A DNA stretch of 64,000 nt, from the NCBI RefSeq assembly GCF_011752995.1, contig NZ_VWWL01000015.1:124001-188000 (forward strand), written 5' to 3'. The notes beneath the pieces are model-generated. The model was given only the letters and a program-made list of their open reading frames with translations. It was not told the origin of the DNA and did not search any database. The position numbers and the translations under genes are program-made. This document shows, piece after piece, positions 1 to 8,878 of this stretch (its first letter is position 1; every line of letters begins with the position of its first letter). This DNA is from Burkholderia sp. Ax-1724 (lineage in GTDB: Bacteria > Pseudomonadota > Gammaproteobacteria > Burkholderiales > Burkholderiaceae).

Positions 1-1608
1 CGCATGCGTCGACGCCAGACGCCGGATCAGCTTGCCGACGATCTCGCGATCGGCCTCGGCCAGCCCCGCGAGCGGCTCGTCGAGCAACAGCAGCTTGGCG
101 TCGGTCGCCAGCGACACCGCGATTTCGAGCAGACGCTGTTCGCCATGCGAGAGATTCGCGCATTTCTGCTCGGCCCGGTCTTCGAGTCCCACGGCCTGCA
201 ACAGTGTCCAGGTCCGCGCGTTGATCGCGTCGATCCGGTATGCGTCGAGCCAGATCGAATGACGCAGCGGACTGCGCGCCTGCACCGCGACGCGCACGTT
301 CTCGAACGCGGTCAGCTCGCGGAACACGCTGAGAATCTGGAACGAACGCGCAAGGCCGAGCCGCACGCGCTCGAACATCGGCAAGCGGCTCACGTCGCGC
401 CCTTCGAACACGATCTCGCCCGTGTCGGGCCGCAACAACCCGCTAAGCATGTTGAAGAACGTCGTCTTGCCCGCCCCGTTCGGCCCGATGAAGCTGTGCA
501 GCTGATACGGCATCACGTCGAGATCGATGCCCTTGGCCGTGACGATCGAGCCGAAGCGCTTGCCGAGGTTGCGCACCGAAAGAATCGGCTGGCCCGGATC
601 GAGTTCGGCCTTCGCGCTCCTGAACGGCTCGATGACCGCGGGCCGCGCCGGGATCTGCGCACGCATGAGCGTCCAGCGCGGACGGCGCAGCAGCCGTTGC
701 GCGATACCCTGGATGCCTTCGGGCGACGCCAGCGCCAGCACCACGATGATCGGCGCGAACAGCAGCCACCAGTTCTCGGTGATCGCACTGAGCTTGTCCT
801 GCAGCAGCACGAAGCCGATCGCGCCCCAGAGCGGCCCGAGGAACTGGTGCACGCCGCCGAGCACGACCATCAGCAGCGCATCGCCGGCATGCTGCCAGCT
901 CAGGTTATTCGCATAGACGCCCTGCATCAGCAACGCGAGCAAACCGCCCGCATAGCCGACCACCGCCGCCGACATCGCGAAGGCCGCGAGCTTCACGCGA
1001 TACGCGTTGTAGCCGAGGCTCGACACGCGCTGCTCGTTTTCGCGCAGCGCCTGCAAGACGCGGCCGAACGGCGAGTGCGCGAGACGCCAGAGAAAGCCCA
1101 TCGCGAGCACGATCGTGACCACGCTGAACGCATGGAAGGTGGGCATCGAACCGAGCCACGGACGCGCAACGTCCTGAATGCCGTTTTCGCCGCCGGTGAA
1201 ATCGGTCCATTTGAAGGCGATTTCGTAGGCGATCTGCGAGCACGCGAGCGTGAGCAGCGAGAAGTACAAACCGCGCCGCCGCAGAATCACGAGCCCGACG
1301 AGCGAGCCGAGCACGAGCGAAAACACAATCGCAAACGCAAGCGCCTCGATTTCGTTCGAGAACAGGCGGCCCATACCGATACCGACGGCGTAACTCGCGC
1401 AGCCGAAAAACACCGAGGCGCCGAACGGCACGAGACCCGTGTAGCCGACCAGCAGGCCGACGCCCGCCGCGTACAAGGTGTAGATCGCGATCTCGGTGAT
1501 GCGCCCTAGCGGAATGCCGAGGCCGACCGCGCCGAACGACAGGGCCGCGAGCACCAGCGCGAGCCAGAGGATCGGATGGCGAAGCATGGAAGAAGATTGA
1601 GACTTCAT
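1..1608 (-). CDS. LivM-LivG fusion: ABC permease joined to ATP-binding protein, open at left edge
   Basis: Inner-membrane permease and cytoplasmic ATPase of a branched-chain amino acid/carboxylate (Liv, HAAT) importer made as one polypeptide. Reading from ATG at 1608, the first roughly 315 residues are LivM-like, with many hydrophobic segments and the typical ENEQRV...LGYN loop near residue 200. A short linker containing RPRWTLMRAQIPARPAV follows. Then comes a LivG domain with Walker A GPNGAGKT near 374, signature LSHGEQ near 484 and Walker B LLLLDEP near 504. The frame stays open to base 1, so the C terminus is missing. The ATG overlaps the livH stop as ATGA, implying translational coupling. 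I checked the joint between the domains codon by codon and found no stop. A livF would be expected to the left, outside the window. Such fusions are known in proteobacteria; the substrate cannot be read from sequence. Confidence 0.88.
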   Translation of the reverse strand, partial: MKSQSSSMLRHPILWLALVLAALSFGAVGLGIPLGRITEIAIYTLYAAGVGLLVGYTGLVPFGASVFFGCASYAVGIGMGRLFSNEIEALAFAIVFSLVLGSLVGLVILRRRGLYFSLLTLACSQIAYEIAFKWTDFTGGENGIQDVARPWLGSMPTFHAFSVVTIVLAMGFLWRLAHSPFGRVLQALRENEQRVSSLGYNAYRVKLAAFAMSAAVVGYAGGLLALLMQGVYANNLSWQHAGDALLMVVLGGVHQFLGPLWGAIGFVLLQDKLSAITENWWLLFAPIIVVLALASPEGIQGIAQRLLRRPRWTLMRAQIPARPAVIEPFRSAKAELDPGQPILSVRNLGKRFGSIVTAKGIDLDVMPYQLHSFIGPNGAGKTTFFNMLSGLLRPDTGEIVFEGRDVSRLPMFERVRLGLARSFQILSVFRELTAFENVRVAVQARSPLRHSIWLDAYRIDAINARTWTLLQAVGLEDRAEQKCANLSHGEQRLLEIAVSLATDAKLLLLDEPLAGLAEADREIVGKLIRRLASTHA

Positions 1609-2474
1609 TCGAAACGCTCCCAACGTTCGCCGAACAGCCCGCGCGGCCGCACCAGCAGGATCAGCGCCATGAGCACGTACATCGCCGCGCCGGAAGCTTC
1701 GGGCTTGAACTGCACCGTCAGCGACGTGACGATGCCGACCAGCAGCCCGGCGACGATCGCGCCCGCATACGAACCGAGTCCGCCGATCGTGACGATCACG
1801 AACGCGGGCATGATCGCGTCGGAAGCCATCGACGGCGTGACCGTCCAGAGCGGCGCCGCGAGCAGACCGGCGACTCCCGCGATGCAGCAGCCGAGTCCGA
1901 ACACGCCGGTCAGCACGCGTGGCAGATTGATGCCGAGCATCCCGACCATTTCGGGGTCGCGGCTGCCCGCGCGCAGAATGCGGCCGAACGGTGTATAGAC
2001 GAGCCCCGCCCACAGCAGCACGAGCAGCACCAGCGTTGCGGCCAGCACCGCGAGCCGATAGGTCGTGAGCAGCACCGGACCGAGCACGACGAAGCCGGAC
2101 AGCAGCGGCGGTGCGCTGAACGGCTGGCCGCCGGCGCCCCAGAACTGACGGATTACGGCCTCGACGAACAGCGCGAGGCCGAACGTCACGATCAGGCCGA
2201 TCAGCGGCTCCTTGCCATACAACCGGCGAATCAGCGTGAACTCGACCACGACGCCGACGAGCCCGGCCAGCAGCGGCGCGAACACGACGGCGGGCCAGCC
2301 GAACTGCTGCTGCAACGTCACGGCGAAGTAGGCGCCGAGCGCGAAGAACGCGCCATGCGCGAAGTTCACGATGCCGAGCATGCCGAAGATGACCGACAGG
2401 CCGATCGCGATCAGCACGTAGAGGAAGCCGAGCACGAGCCCGTTCGCGACCTGGGACAGCAGGAGTTCAAGCAT
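1605..2474 (-). CDS. livH: ABC transporter permease LivH
   Basis: Inner-membrane permease (289 aa) of the same Liv-type importer as the fusion downstream. It shows the family hallmarks: the N-terminal GLVLGFLYVLIAIGLSVIFG segment, the conserved NFAHGAFFALGAY motif near residue 38, and the C-terminal TIGGLGSYAGAIVAGLLVG. Length is normal for LivH (about 290). The ATG at 2474 has GGAG about 9 bases upstream. It follows the binding-protein gene by 45 bases and its stop overlaps the next start, so the three are one operon. The order binding protein-H-M/G is standard. Substrate is unknown; an aromatic or other carboxylate is as likely as an amino acid, because a dedicated IclR regulator is adjacent. 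Confidence 0.9.
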   Translation of the reverse strand: MLELLLSQVANGLVLGFLYVLIAIGLSVIFGMLGIVNFAHGAFFALGAYFAVTLQQQFGWPAVVFAPLLAGLVGVVVEFTLIRRLYGKEPLIGLIVTFGLALFVEAVIRQFWGAGGQPFSAPPLLSGFVVLGPVLLTTYRLAVLAATLVLLVLLWAGLVYTPFGRILRAGSRDPEMVGMLGINLPRVLTGVFGLGCCIAGVAGLLAAPLWTVTPSMASDAIMPAFVIVTIGGLGSYAGAIVAGLLVGIVTSLTVQFKPEASGAAMYVLMALILLVRPRGLFGERWERFE

Positions 2475-2519
2475 GCCGTGCTCCTTGAACGTGAATCGTG
2501 GCGTGGACCGTGGCGCGCA

Positions 2520-3779
2520 TCAGAGCGCACCCATCTGGCAGCCGACGTCGGCCTTGTCGCCGTACAGCGCGTCGAGGCCCGCCGCGTTGTCGGGCAGCGT
2601 CTTGACGACGTCGAGGAAGTCGTAGTTGTCGGGGATCTTCGACTTGACCTTGGCGACGAGGATCGGCACCAGCATCTGGTGATCCCATGCACGGTAATAC
2701 GCGGGCATCGGACGGTTGGGGTCGCGCCAAGCTTCGAGCGCCTTGACGATCGCGGCCGGCTCGACCGACTTCGCCTGATCGATCGATTGCAGCAGCGAAC
2801 GCATGACGAACCAGCCGGTCCACGCGCGATCGGGCGCGGGATGCTTGTATTTCTTCTGATACGCGGCCGCGAAGGTCTTGTCTTCGGCGACGTTCGCGGA
2901 GTTGTTGAAGTACCAGTCCTTCGAGTAGTAGCCCGCTACCGCATTCGGACCGACGCCCCAGATATCGCTGTCGGCCGAGCCGATCTGCGCGATCGGAATC
3001 TGCCCTTTCATGCCCATCTCGTTCCACTGCTTGAGGAACGTCGAGACGTCGCTGCCCGCGAGGCCGCTGACGACGACATCGGGCTTGGCCTGGCGAATCT
3101 TCAGGATGTACGAGGTGTAGTCGGGCGTGTTCAGCGGCGCGGCATCGGCGCCGGCCACCGTGCCGCCCGAGGCGAGGAGCTGCTTCTGGAATTGCTCGCT
3201 GACGCCCTGGCCGAACGCATACGACGCGGTCAGGAAGTACCAGCGCTTGCCGAGCGTCAGCAGTTGCTGCGACATCGCGCGAACCTGCGGCTTGACCGGC
3301 AGATGCGCGCGGAACGTATAGCGGTTGCAGGCCTTGCCCGTGAGTTCGTCGGCCGCCGCGTTCGGCGCGATGAACGGAATCTTCGCGCGATTCGCGAGCG
3401 CGCTGAGTGCGAGCGCATTGGCGCTCGTGCCGCCGCCGACGATGGCGACCACCTTGTCTTCGTCGATGAGCTTCTGCATGTTCTGCTGCGCCGCCTGCGG
3501 GCTCGGCTCGTCGAGCCAGATCAGCTGCACCGGACGGCCGAGCACCTTGCCGCCGTCTTCCTCGAGCGCCATGTTCGCGCCCTGCATCAGGTACTCCGAG
3601 TGGATCGCGACGGCGCCCTGCTTGGCGAGCACCATACCGATCCTGATCGGCTCGTCGGCCCGCGCCGGCGCGGGCACGGCCGCGCCCGCGAGCAGGCACG
3701 CGAGCGCCGCGAGGGAGGTCGTTTTTTCAGTCCAGCGCAAAACCGCTGCCGACGCGGCCGGGCTCTTCGAATGACGCAT
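2520..3779 (-). CDS. Periplasmic substrate-binding protein of Liv-type ABC transporter
   Basis: Periplasmic binding protein (419 aa) of the type I fold (Peripla_BP_6). It begins with a basic N terminus, a hydrophobic stretch (LAALACLLAGAAV) and a likely signal peptidase site after PARA near residue 41. The mature protein opens with EPIRIGMVLAKQGAVAIHSE, the usual first beta strand and ligand loop. Later come VVAIVGGGTSANALALS and FIAPNAAADEL, typical of this family. Start ATG at 3779 is preceded by GGAGATAAC. It is the first gene of the operon with livH and the LivM-LivG fusion, and is divergent from an IclR gene with an IclR box between them (3869-3883). The pairing suggests induction by the imported compound. 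Confidence 0.88.
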   Translation of the reverse strand: MRHSKSPAASAAVLRWTEKTTSLAALACLLAGAAVPAPARADEPIRIGMVLAKQGAVAIHSEYLMQGANMALEEDGGKVLGRPVQLIWLDEPSPQAAQQNMQKLIDEDKVVAIVGGGTSANALALSALANRAKIPFIAPNAAADELTGKACNRYTFRAHLPVKPQVRAMSQQLLTLGKRWYFLTASYAFGQGVSEQFQKQLLASGGTVAGADAAPLNTPDYTSYILKIRQAKPDVVVSGLAGSDVSTFLKQWNEMGMKGQIPIAQIGSADSDIWGVGPNAVAGYYSKDWYFNNSANVAEDKTFAAAYQKKYKHPAPDRAWTGWFVMRSLLQSIDQAKSVEPAAIVKALEAWRDPNRPMPAYYRAWDHQMLVPILVAKVKSKIPDNYDFLDVVKTLPDNAAGLDALYGDKADVGCQMGAL

Positions 3780-3868
3780 GCGTTATCTCCATGATTTGAT
3801 TTGTATTGGGGCGGCATGAGGGCAAGGGTCTCGCCGTTTTTTGAACTATATTCCATATTTACGTATTT

Positions 3869-3883
3869 TGGAAATTATTTCCA
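3869..3883. promoter_or_regulatory. IclR box (operator) between divergent transporter operon and iclR-type gene
   Basis: The sequence TGGAAATTATTTCCA is a perfect 15-base palindrome (centre T) and fits the published E. coli IclR consensus TGGAAATNATTTCCA exactly; one more complementary pair (T/A) extends it to 3868-3884. About 15 bases to the left TTCCA recurs, giving a second, looser inverted pair with the TGGAA of the box. It lies about 90 bases from each gene start, in the only intergenic space between the divergent units. This makes autoregulation plus control of the Liv operon likely. Confidence 0.7.
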
Positions 3884-3962
3884 ATAGACGACACTGGACG
3901 CGCCAGGTACCATCCAGGCTGGCAACCAGGTTGCAATGACTGACAGGAAGAGTGAGCTACTG

Positions 3963-4781
3963 ATGGCTGGACCGACTACCCGAACCCTGAGCGTGCTCGA
4001 ACATCTCGCGCATCATTTCGAAGGACTGCCGCTCGTGGCGATCGCCGACGATCTCGGGATGCCGCGCAGCGCAGCGCATCGGCTGCTGACCGAACTCTGC
4101 GACGCGGGTTATGTGCGCCAGGTGCGCAACCACGGCGACTACGTGCTGACGACGAAGCTCGCCTCGCTCGGCCTCAGCTATCTGTCGAATACGGGCGTGC
4201 AGGACATCGCCCAGCCGATCCTCGACCGGCTCGCGCAGGATTCGGGCGAATTCGTGCGCCTCGGCGTGATCGACGTCGATCACATCGCGTGGCTGGCGCG
4301 CTCGCAAGGCGCGCGCTCGGGCCTGCGCTACGACCCGGAAATGGGGATGGTCGCGCAGCTGTCGTGCACCTCGGCCGGCCTTGCATGGATGCTGACGCTC
4401 GCCGACGAAAAGGCGATCGAGCTCGTGTCGAAACAGGGTTTCGGCTCGCGCGACGAGTTCGGACCGAACGCGCCGCAAACCGTGCGCGAGCTGCTCGCGC
4501 ATATCGAGGCGTCGCGCAAGCGCGGCTACAGCATGACCGTCGACATGTTCATGCCCGGCATGGCCGCGATGGCGGCGCCGATTCGCCGCCGGGGGCAGGA
4601 AGCGGTCGGCACGGTGAGCATCGCGGGACCTTCGTCGCGGCTGACGGAACAGCGCATGATCGAGCTGGCGCCGCGGCTGCTCGACGCCGCCAACGAACTC
4701 GCGGCGTCAGGCGGCGGCACGTTGTTGCTGAGGGGCTCGTCGCTCGCGGGCGGACATCCGGTGCTGTCGTCGGGGGATTGA
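3963..4781 (+). CDS. IclR-family transcriptional regulator
   Basis: Cytoplasmic regulator of 272 residues from the ATG at 3963. The N-terminal winged helix (about residues 5-65) has LSVLEHLAHHF and LVAIADDLGMPRSAAHRLLTELCDAGYV. The C-terminal IclR effector domain (about 75-260) has GEFVRLGVIDVDHIAWLARS and later GTVSIAGPSSRL. An alternative in-frame ATG lies 27 bases upstream at 3936. I prefer 3963 because AGGAAGAG precedes it and homologues begin just before the helix-turn-helix. It is transcribed away from the Liv operon, with an IclR box in the shared promoter region. It probably senses the imported substrate or a breakdown product; activator or repressor cannot be told from sequence. Confidence 0.88.
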   Translation: MAGPTTRTLSVLEHLAHHFEGLPLVAIADDLGMPRSAAHRLLTELCDAGYVRQVRNHGDYVLTTKLASLGLSYLSNTGVQDIAQPILDRLAQDSGEFVRLGVIDVDHIAWLARSQGARSGLRYDPEMGMVAQLSCTSAGLAWMLTLADEKAIELVSKQGFGSRDEFGPNAPQTVRELLAHIEASRKRGYSMTVDMFMPGMAAMAAPIRRRGQEAVGTVSIAGPSSRLTEQRMIELAPRLLDAANELAASGGGTLLLRGSSLAGGHPVLSSGD

Positions 4782-4800
4782 AGCGATTGCAGCGCGGCAT

Positions 4801-4841
4801 GGCGCATGCGGCTCCTCATGTGGCTCATAAGGCGCATGCGC
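4801..4841. repeat. Pair of palindromic repeats GGCGCATGCG, 30 bases apart
   Basis: GGCGCATGCG occurs at 4801-4810 and again at 4831-4840. Each copy has the self-complementary core CGCATGCG, and the outer ends can also pair with each other (first copy with CGCATGCGCC at 4832-4841). It sits just after the iclR stop and about 60-100 bases before the sotB start. It could be a weak terminator stem or a regulator site; there is no T-run after it. Confidence 0.35.
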
Positions 4842-4901
4842 CGGCTGACCCGAGGCGCAGGTGCACAGACCGGACACGACTCCTCTTTCCCACATCCAGG
4901 C

Positions 4902-6098
4902 ATGTCGACAAACGCATCTGCTCATCCGGAACACTCGTGGTCAGGCGTGCTCGCGCTGACGCTGACCGCGTTCATCTTCAACACCACGGAATTCGTTCCC
5001 GTCGCGCTGCTGAGCGCCATCGGCGAGAGCCTGCACATGCGGCCGACCGACGTCGGGCTGATGATGACGATCTATGCGTGGACGGTCGCAGCGGTGTCGC
5101 TGCCGTTGACCGCGCTCACCCGCCACGTCGAACGCCGCAAGCTGTTGAGCGGAGTACTCGTTCTGTTTGTCGTCAGCCATCTCGTGACGAGCGTGGCGTG
5201 GAACTTCCCGGTGCTCGTCATCGGGCGCATCGGCATCGCCTGTGCACACGCGACCTTCTGGTCGATCTCCGTTGCGCTGGTCGTGCGGCTCGCGCCGCCG
5301 GAGCGGAAAAGCCGCGCCCTCAGCCTGCTGGCGATGGGCACGTCGATCGCGATGGTGGCCGGCATTCCGATCGGGCGCGTGATCGGCCAGGCGCTGGGCT
5401 GGCGGATCACCTTCCTGACACTCGCGTGCGCGTCGGCCATTACGCTGCCGATACTGCGCGCCACGCTGCCCGAGTTGCCCAGCCATCAAACGGGCTCGCT
5501 CGCGCACCTGCCCGCGCTGCTGCGCAAGCCGATGCTGGTGGCGCTCTACGCGATTACGGTTCTCGTCGTGTCCGCGCACTTCACGTCGTATACCTACATC
5601 GAGCCGTTCGTGCGCAGCGTCAGCCATGCGAGCGAAGGCCAGATCACCTACCTGCTGATCCTGTTCGGCAGCGCCGGCATTCCGGCGGCCCTCTGCTTCA
5701 ACCACCTCTACTCTCGACGGCCGGCGCAATTCCTGCTGACATCGATTGTCGCGCTGTCCGTGTGCCTGCTGATCCTGTTCCCGTGCTCGCTCGATATCGT
5801 CACGCTCTCCGTACATATCGTGGTCTGGGGCGGCGCGATCGTCTGCTTCGGGCTCGCGATGCAGGCATGGATGCTCAAGCTGGCGCCGGAAGCGACGGAC
5901 CTTGCCGTATCGATCTATTCCGGTCTGTACAACGTCGGGATCGGCGCCGGCGCGCTGTTCGGCAATCACATCGCAGACCGCTTCGGCATGCCATGGATCG
6001 GCACGTTTGGCGGCCTTGCGGGCGGACTCGGCGCCGGCATGGCATGGCTGGCATCGCGCGCGCATGGCAAGAACACCGCGGCGCCACCGGCCGTCTAG
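4902..6098 (+). CDS. sotB: SotB-like MFS sugar/drug efflux transporter
   Basis: Inner-membrane proton antiporter of the drug:H+ antiporter-1 type, 398 aa from ATG at 4902, with 12 predicted membrane segments. It closely follows the remembered E. coli SotB (YdeA, arabinose/IPTG exporter) along its length: FIFNTTEFVPVALLS near residue 24, MMTIYAWTVAAVSLP near 55, HVERRKLLSG near 73, ARIGIA-type region and C-terminal GLYNVGIGAGALFGNH. An open frame extends 32 codons upstream to 4806, but that part looks unlike any MFS N terminus; the ribosome site at 4902 is weak. It is monocistronic, after iclR and convergent with a porin. The true substrate is unknown; SotB proteins export sugars and small inducers. 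Confidence 0.8.
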   Translation: MSTNASAHPEHSWSGVLALTLTAFIFNTTEFVPVALLSAIGESLHMRPTDVGLMMTIYAWTVAAVSLPLTALTRHVERRKLLSGVLVLFVVSHLVTSVAWNFPVLVIGRIGIACAHATFWSISVALVVRLAPPERKSRALSLLAMGTSIAMVAGIPIGRVIGQALGWRITFLTLACASAITLPILRATLPELPSHQTGSLAHLPALLRKPMLVALYAITVLVVSAHFTSYTYIEPFVRSVSHASEGQITYLLILFGSAGIPAALCFNHLYSRRPAQFLLTSIVALSVCLLILFPCSLDIVTLSVHIVVWGGAIVCFGLAMQAWMLKLAPEATDLAVSIYSGLYNVGIGAGALFGNHIADRFGMPWIGTFGGLAGGLGAGMAWLASRAHGKNTAAPPAV

Positions 6099-6134
6099 CG
6101 TGCGATGAGATGCCGCCTGGGGTGACGCCTGAAT

Positions 6135-6157
6135 GGCCGCTACAACGCGTAGCGGCC
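6135..6157. terminator. Stem-loop between convergent sotB and porin genes
   Basis: GGCCGCTAC (6135-6143) and GTAGCGGCC (6149-6157) form a perfect 9-base-pair stem with a 5-base loop, lying between the two convergent stops (6098 and 6171). No T-run follows on either strand, so it is at best a partly intrinsic, bidirectional terminator or an mRNA-end protector. Confidence 0.5.
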
Positions 6158-6170
6158 CTCGCGCGGTTCA

Positions 6171-7361
6171 TCAGAACCGGTGCCGCAATCCCGCCAGCAC
6201 GGCGATCTGACTGGTGCGTCCCGCCCCCGCGGGCCCGAAGAAGTTGATCGCGACCGTGCTCGCATCGCCGGCGAGGTGCTGATAAACCAGCGACATATGC
6301 ACGTCCGTGCGCTTGGACAGCAGATAGCTGATGCCCGCGTTGACCTGGTGCCACTTCGGCCGGTCGCCGGTCGCGAAGGACGTTGCGCCGGTGCCGGTAT
6401 AGCCGTGGCCGTCGGTGAAGATATAGCCGATGCCGGCCATCAACGCCGGCGTGAACTGGTAGCGTCCGTTGATTTCGTAGTTGTCCACCCGCATGGTCTG
6501 ACCGCCTCGATAGTCGAGCCGCGTATCGGTCACCACGGCGTTGACCGTCGCGGCACCGAACGTGTAGCCGGCCCCGAGCGCCGAAATCCGCTGCCGTTCG
6601 ACAAAACCCGCGTTGTAGAAGATGCTGGTCGAGCCGCTATATTCATCGCCGACCGCCCCGTTCGGATTGCTGCCCGAGGCGAGCCCCGCCGACGGATTGT
6701 TCAGTTGCAGATAGCTCGCGACCGCATGCAGCGCGCCGCGCTGGTAGTCGAGGCCGAACCCGTAGGCGCGATTGTTGGCGAAGCCCTGGCCATCCGCGCC
6801 GGCTGCCTGGTTGCTGAACGCGTAGATCGCGCCCATCTTCAGGCCCGTGAGCGGGCTGACTTCGTACTTGACGGTGTTGTCGAGCCGGAACGTCTGGAAC
6901 GTATCGTCGACGTCGCCGATATGGGCGCCGTAGATGCTGCCGAACTGTAGCCACGACAGCAGCGGCGCGACGTAGTCGAACGTATAGTCATACTGACGGC
7001 CGAAAGTGAGCTGGCCGTAGCGCTCGCTGGCCAGCCCCACATAGGCCTGCCGGCCGAACAGCCGGCCACCCTGCGACGACGTGCCGTTCAGTCCGCTGAA
7101 CCCCGCTTCGAGCCGGAATATGGCGGCGAGGCCACCGCCGAGGTCCTCTCGCCCGACGAAGCCGAAGCGGTCACCGCTGCCCCACCCTGTCGCCATCGAC
7201 CAGCGCGAAGCGCCCTGCGTCGTGATCGACGATGCGACCGAATTCGTCCACGCGATGCCCGTATCGATGATGCCGTACAGCGTGACCGAGCTCTGCGCGT
7301 GAGCCGCCAGCGGCGCTGCGCAGGCGCAAACGACCGCAGCAGTGCAAACTGCTGTTTTCAT
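6171..7361 (-). CDS. Gram-negative porin (Porin_4 / OmpC-like)
   Basis: Outer-membrane trimeric porin, 396 aa from ATG at 7361, which has GGAGAGA just upstream; an in-frame codon at 7397 lacks such a site. The signal peptide is MKTAVCTAAVVCACAAPLAAHA, and the mature protein starts QSSVTLYGIIDTGI, the near-invariant opening of burkholderial porins. FGRQAYVGLASERYGQLTFGRQYD lies near residue 105 and the chain ends in an aromatic residue (LRHRF), the outer-membrane insertion signal. It is the last gene of the same-strand run that holds two AAHS transporters and the dehydratase/dioxygenase genes, with a 119-base gap from the transporter before it. It probably admits the substrate of that pathway. 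Confidence 0.9.
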   Translation of the reverse strand: MKTAVCTAAVVCACAAPLAAHAQSSVTLYGIIDTGIAWTNSVASSITTQGASRWSMATGWGSGDRFGFVGREDLGGGLAAIFRLEAGFSGLNGTSSQGGRLFGRQAYVGLASERYGQLTFGRQYDYTFDYVAPLLSWLQFGSIYGAHIGDVDDTFQTFRLDNTVKYEVSPLTGLKMGAIYAFSNQAAGADGQGFANNRAYGFGLDYQRGALHAVASYLQLNNPSAGLASGSNPNGAVGDEYSGSTSIFYNAGFVERQRISALGAGYTFGAATVNAVVTDTRLDYRGGQTMRVDNYEINGRYQFTPALMAGIGYIFTDGHGYTGTGATSFATGDRPKWHQVNAGISYLLSKRTDVHMSLVYQHLAGDASTVAINFFGPAGAGRTSQIAVLAGLRHRF

Positions 7362-7480
7362 TGTCTCTCTCCAGTTTGAATGTGATGTGGACTGCAAATG
7401 AAAGCCGATGAGCAGGAGCCTTGCGCGCTAAAGTGCCGGCTCCCGCCACGATGCGCGGCCGCGCATCCCGCCTGTCTGTC

Positions 7481-8878
7481 CTACCGTTTCGCCGCGGCGC
7501 CGGCAGCCGGCAACGGTGCATCGGTGGACATGACGTCGTCCTCGATACCGCCGGGCCGGTACATGCGGCCGAGCACGAACATCAGCACCGCGACACTTAC
7601 GACCGGCAGCGCTGCGACATGAAACAGATCGCGCACCGGCAGATGTCCGGCCAGCAGCATGCCGCCGATCATCGGACCGGAGATCGAGCCGATCTTCGCC
7701 ACGCCGATCGCGGTGCCGGTGCCTTTCGAGCGGAAGCTGGTCGGGTAGACGATCGACGCGACCGCGTTGAGCCCGGCCTGGGTTCCAGCCACGCAGAAGC
7801 CCACGCCGAACACGGCGGCGGTCAGCAAACCCATCTTCAGATCCATGCCGAGCGCCGCGACGAGCGGAAAGCCGATCAACGGCAGGCAGGTGACGAGCCG
7901 CACGCCATGCCGGTCGATGAAGCGCATCAGCACGAGACCGCCGAGTGTGCCGCCGACCGAGAACAATGTCGTCATCAGCGCGGCGCGATGCGCATCGACG
8001 CCGGTCGCCTCGATCAGCACCGGCAACCAGTTTTGCAGGAAGAACAGCGCCATCGAGTTGGCGATGTACGCGAGCCACAGTGCCGTCGTCACGTAGCGCA
8101 AGCGGCCCGCGAACAGCATGCGCGGCGAGAATTTCTCGACGCGGCGCTCGTCGGTCACGACGAAATGCGCGTCGGACGGCAGTGCGAGTTCCGGCCTGAG
8201 GCGCGCGGCGGTCGCCGCGATGCCGTCGCGAGACCAGCCCTTCAGCACCTGGTAGCGCAGCGACTCGGGCATCACGAACCACAGCAGGGCCGCGACGACG
8301 AGCGGCGCGACGCCACCGACCACGAATACCGCCGGCCAGCCGTAATGCGGCACGAGCCACACCGCGACGCCACCGCCGAAGCCCGCGCCGAGCGTGTAGC
8401 CGGTGAACATCAGCGTGACCCAGGTTGCGCGCAGCCGCTTCGGTGCGAACTCAGAGACGAGCACGAACGCGTTCGGCACCGCGCCGCCGATGCCGATGCC
8501 CGCCACGAAGCGCAGCCACAGCAACGGGTCGACGCTGGACGCCCACACGGTCGCGAGCGTGGCGACGCCGTACCAGCATGCGCCGAACAGGATCGCGCGC
8601 TTGCGGCCGATGCGATCCCCGACGTAGCCGAACACGATCGAGCCGATCATGATGCCGAAAATATTGGCACCGAACACGGGCCCGAGCACGCTGCGCTCGA
8701 TGTGCCACGCGCGGATCAGCGACGGCGCGGCGAACGCCAGCGCGCTCAGTTCGTAGCCGTCGGTCAGCATCACGAGCCATGTCGATGCAATTAGCAGGAC
8801 TGCGAACCAGCCGACCTTCTGTTCGTCGATCAGACGCGACACGTCAAGTGTGCGCGCCTCGGGCAAGGTTTGAATCAT
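7481..8878 (-). CDS. MFS transporter, aromatic acid:H+ symporter (AAHS) family
   Basis: Inner-membrane importer, 465 aa from ATG at 8878 (GGAGGAGA upstream; the longer frame from 8902 has no such site). The DGYELSALAFAAPSL motif in the first membrane helix matches the DGYD-type signature of AAHS carriers such as PcaK, BenK and MhpT. The loop GDRIGRKRAILFGA between helices 2 and 3 is the MFS signature. A second AAHS paralogue lies at 13032-14414, so the cluster encodes two related carriers. It sits about 140 bases after the FAD oxidoreductase gene. The likely substrate is an aromatic or hydroxy acid, not definable from sequence. Confidence 0.87.
   Translation of the reverse strand: MIQTLPEARTLDVSRLIDEQKVGWFAVLLIASTWLVMLTDGYELSALAFAAPSLIRAWHIERSVLGPVFGANIFGIMIGSIVFGYVGDRIGRKRAILFGACWYGVATLATVWASSVDPLLWLRFVAGIGIGGAVPNAFVLVSEFAPKRLRATWVTLMFTGYTLGAGFGGGVAVWLVPHYGWPAVFVVGGVAPLVVAALLWFVMPESLRYQVLKGWSRDGIAATAARLRPELALPSDAHFVVTDERRVEKFSPRMLFAGRLRYVTTALWLAYIANSMALFFLQNWLPVLIEATGVDAHRAALMTTLFSVGGTLGGLVLMRFIDRHGVRLVTCLPLIGFPLVAALGMDLKMGLLTAAVFGVGFCVAGTQAGLNAVASIVYPTSFRSKGTGTAIGVAKIGSISGPMIGGMLLAGHLPVRDLFHVAALPVVSVAVLMFVLGRMYRPGGIEDDVMSTDAPLPAAGAAAKR

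Noticed and set aside
4..1509. Long open frame on the plus strand opposite the LivM-LivG gene
   Set aside because: It is rich in Arg, His, Asp and Glu with no recognisable motif, the usual antisense shadow of a GC-rich gene; the minus strand gives a clear permease and ATPase.
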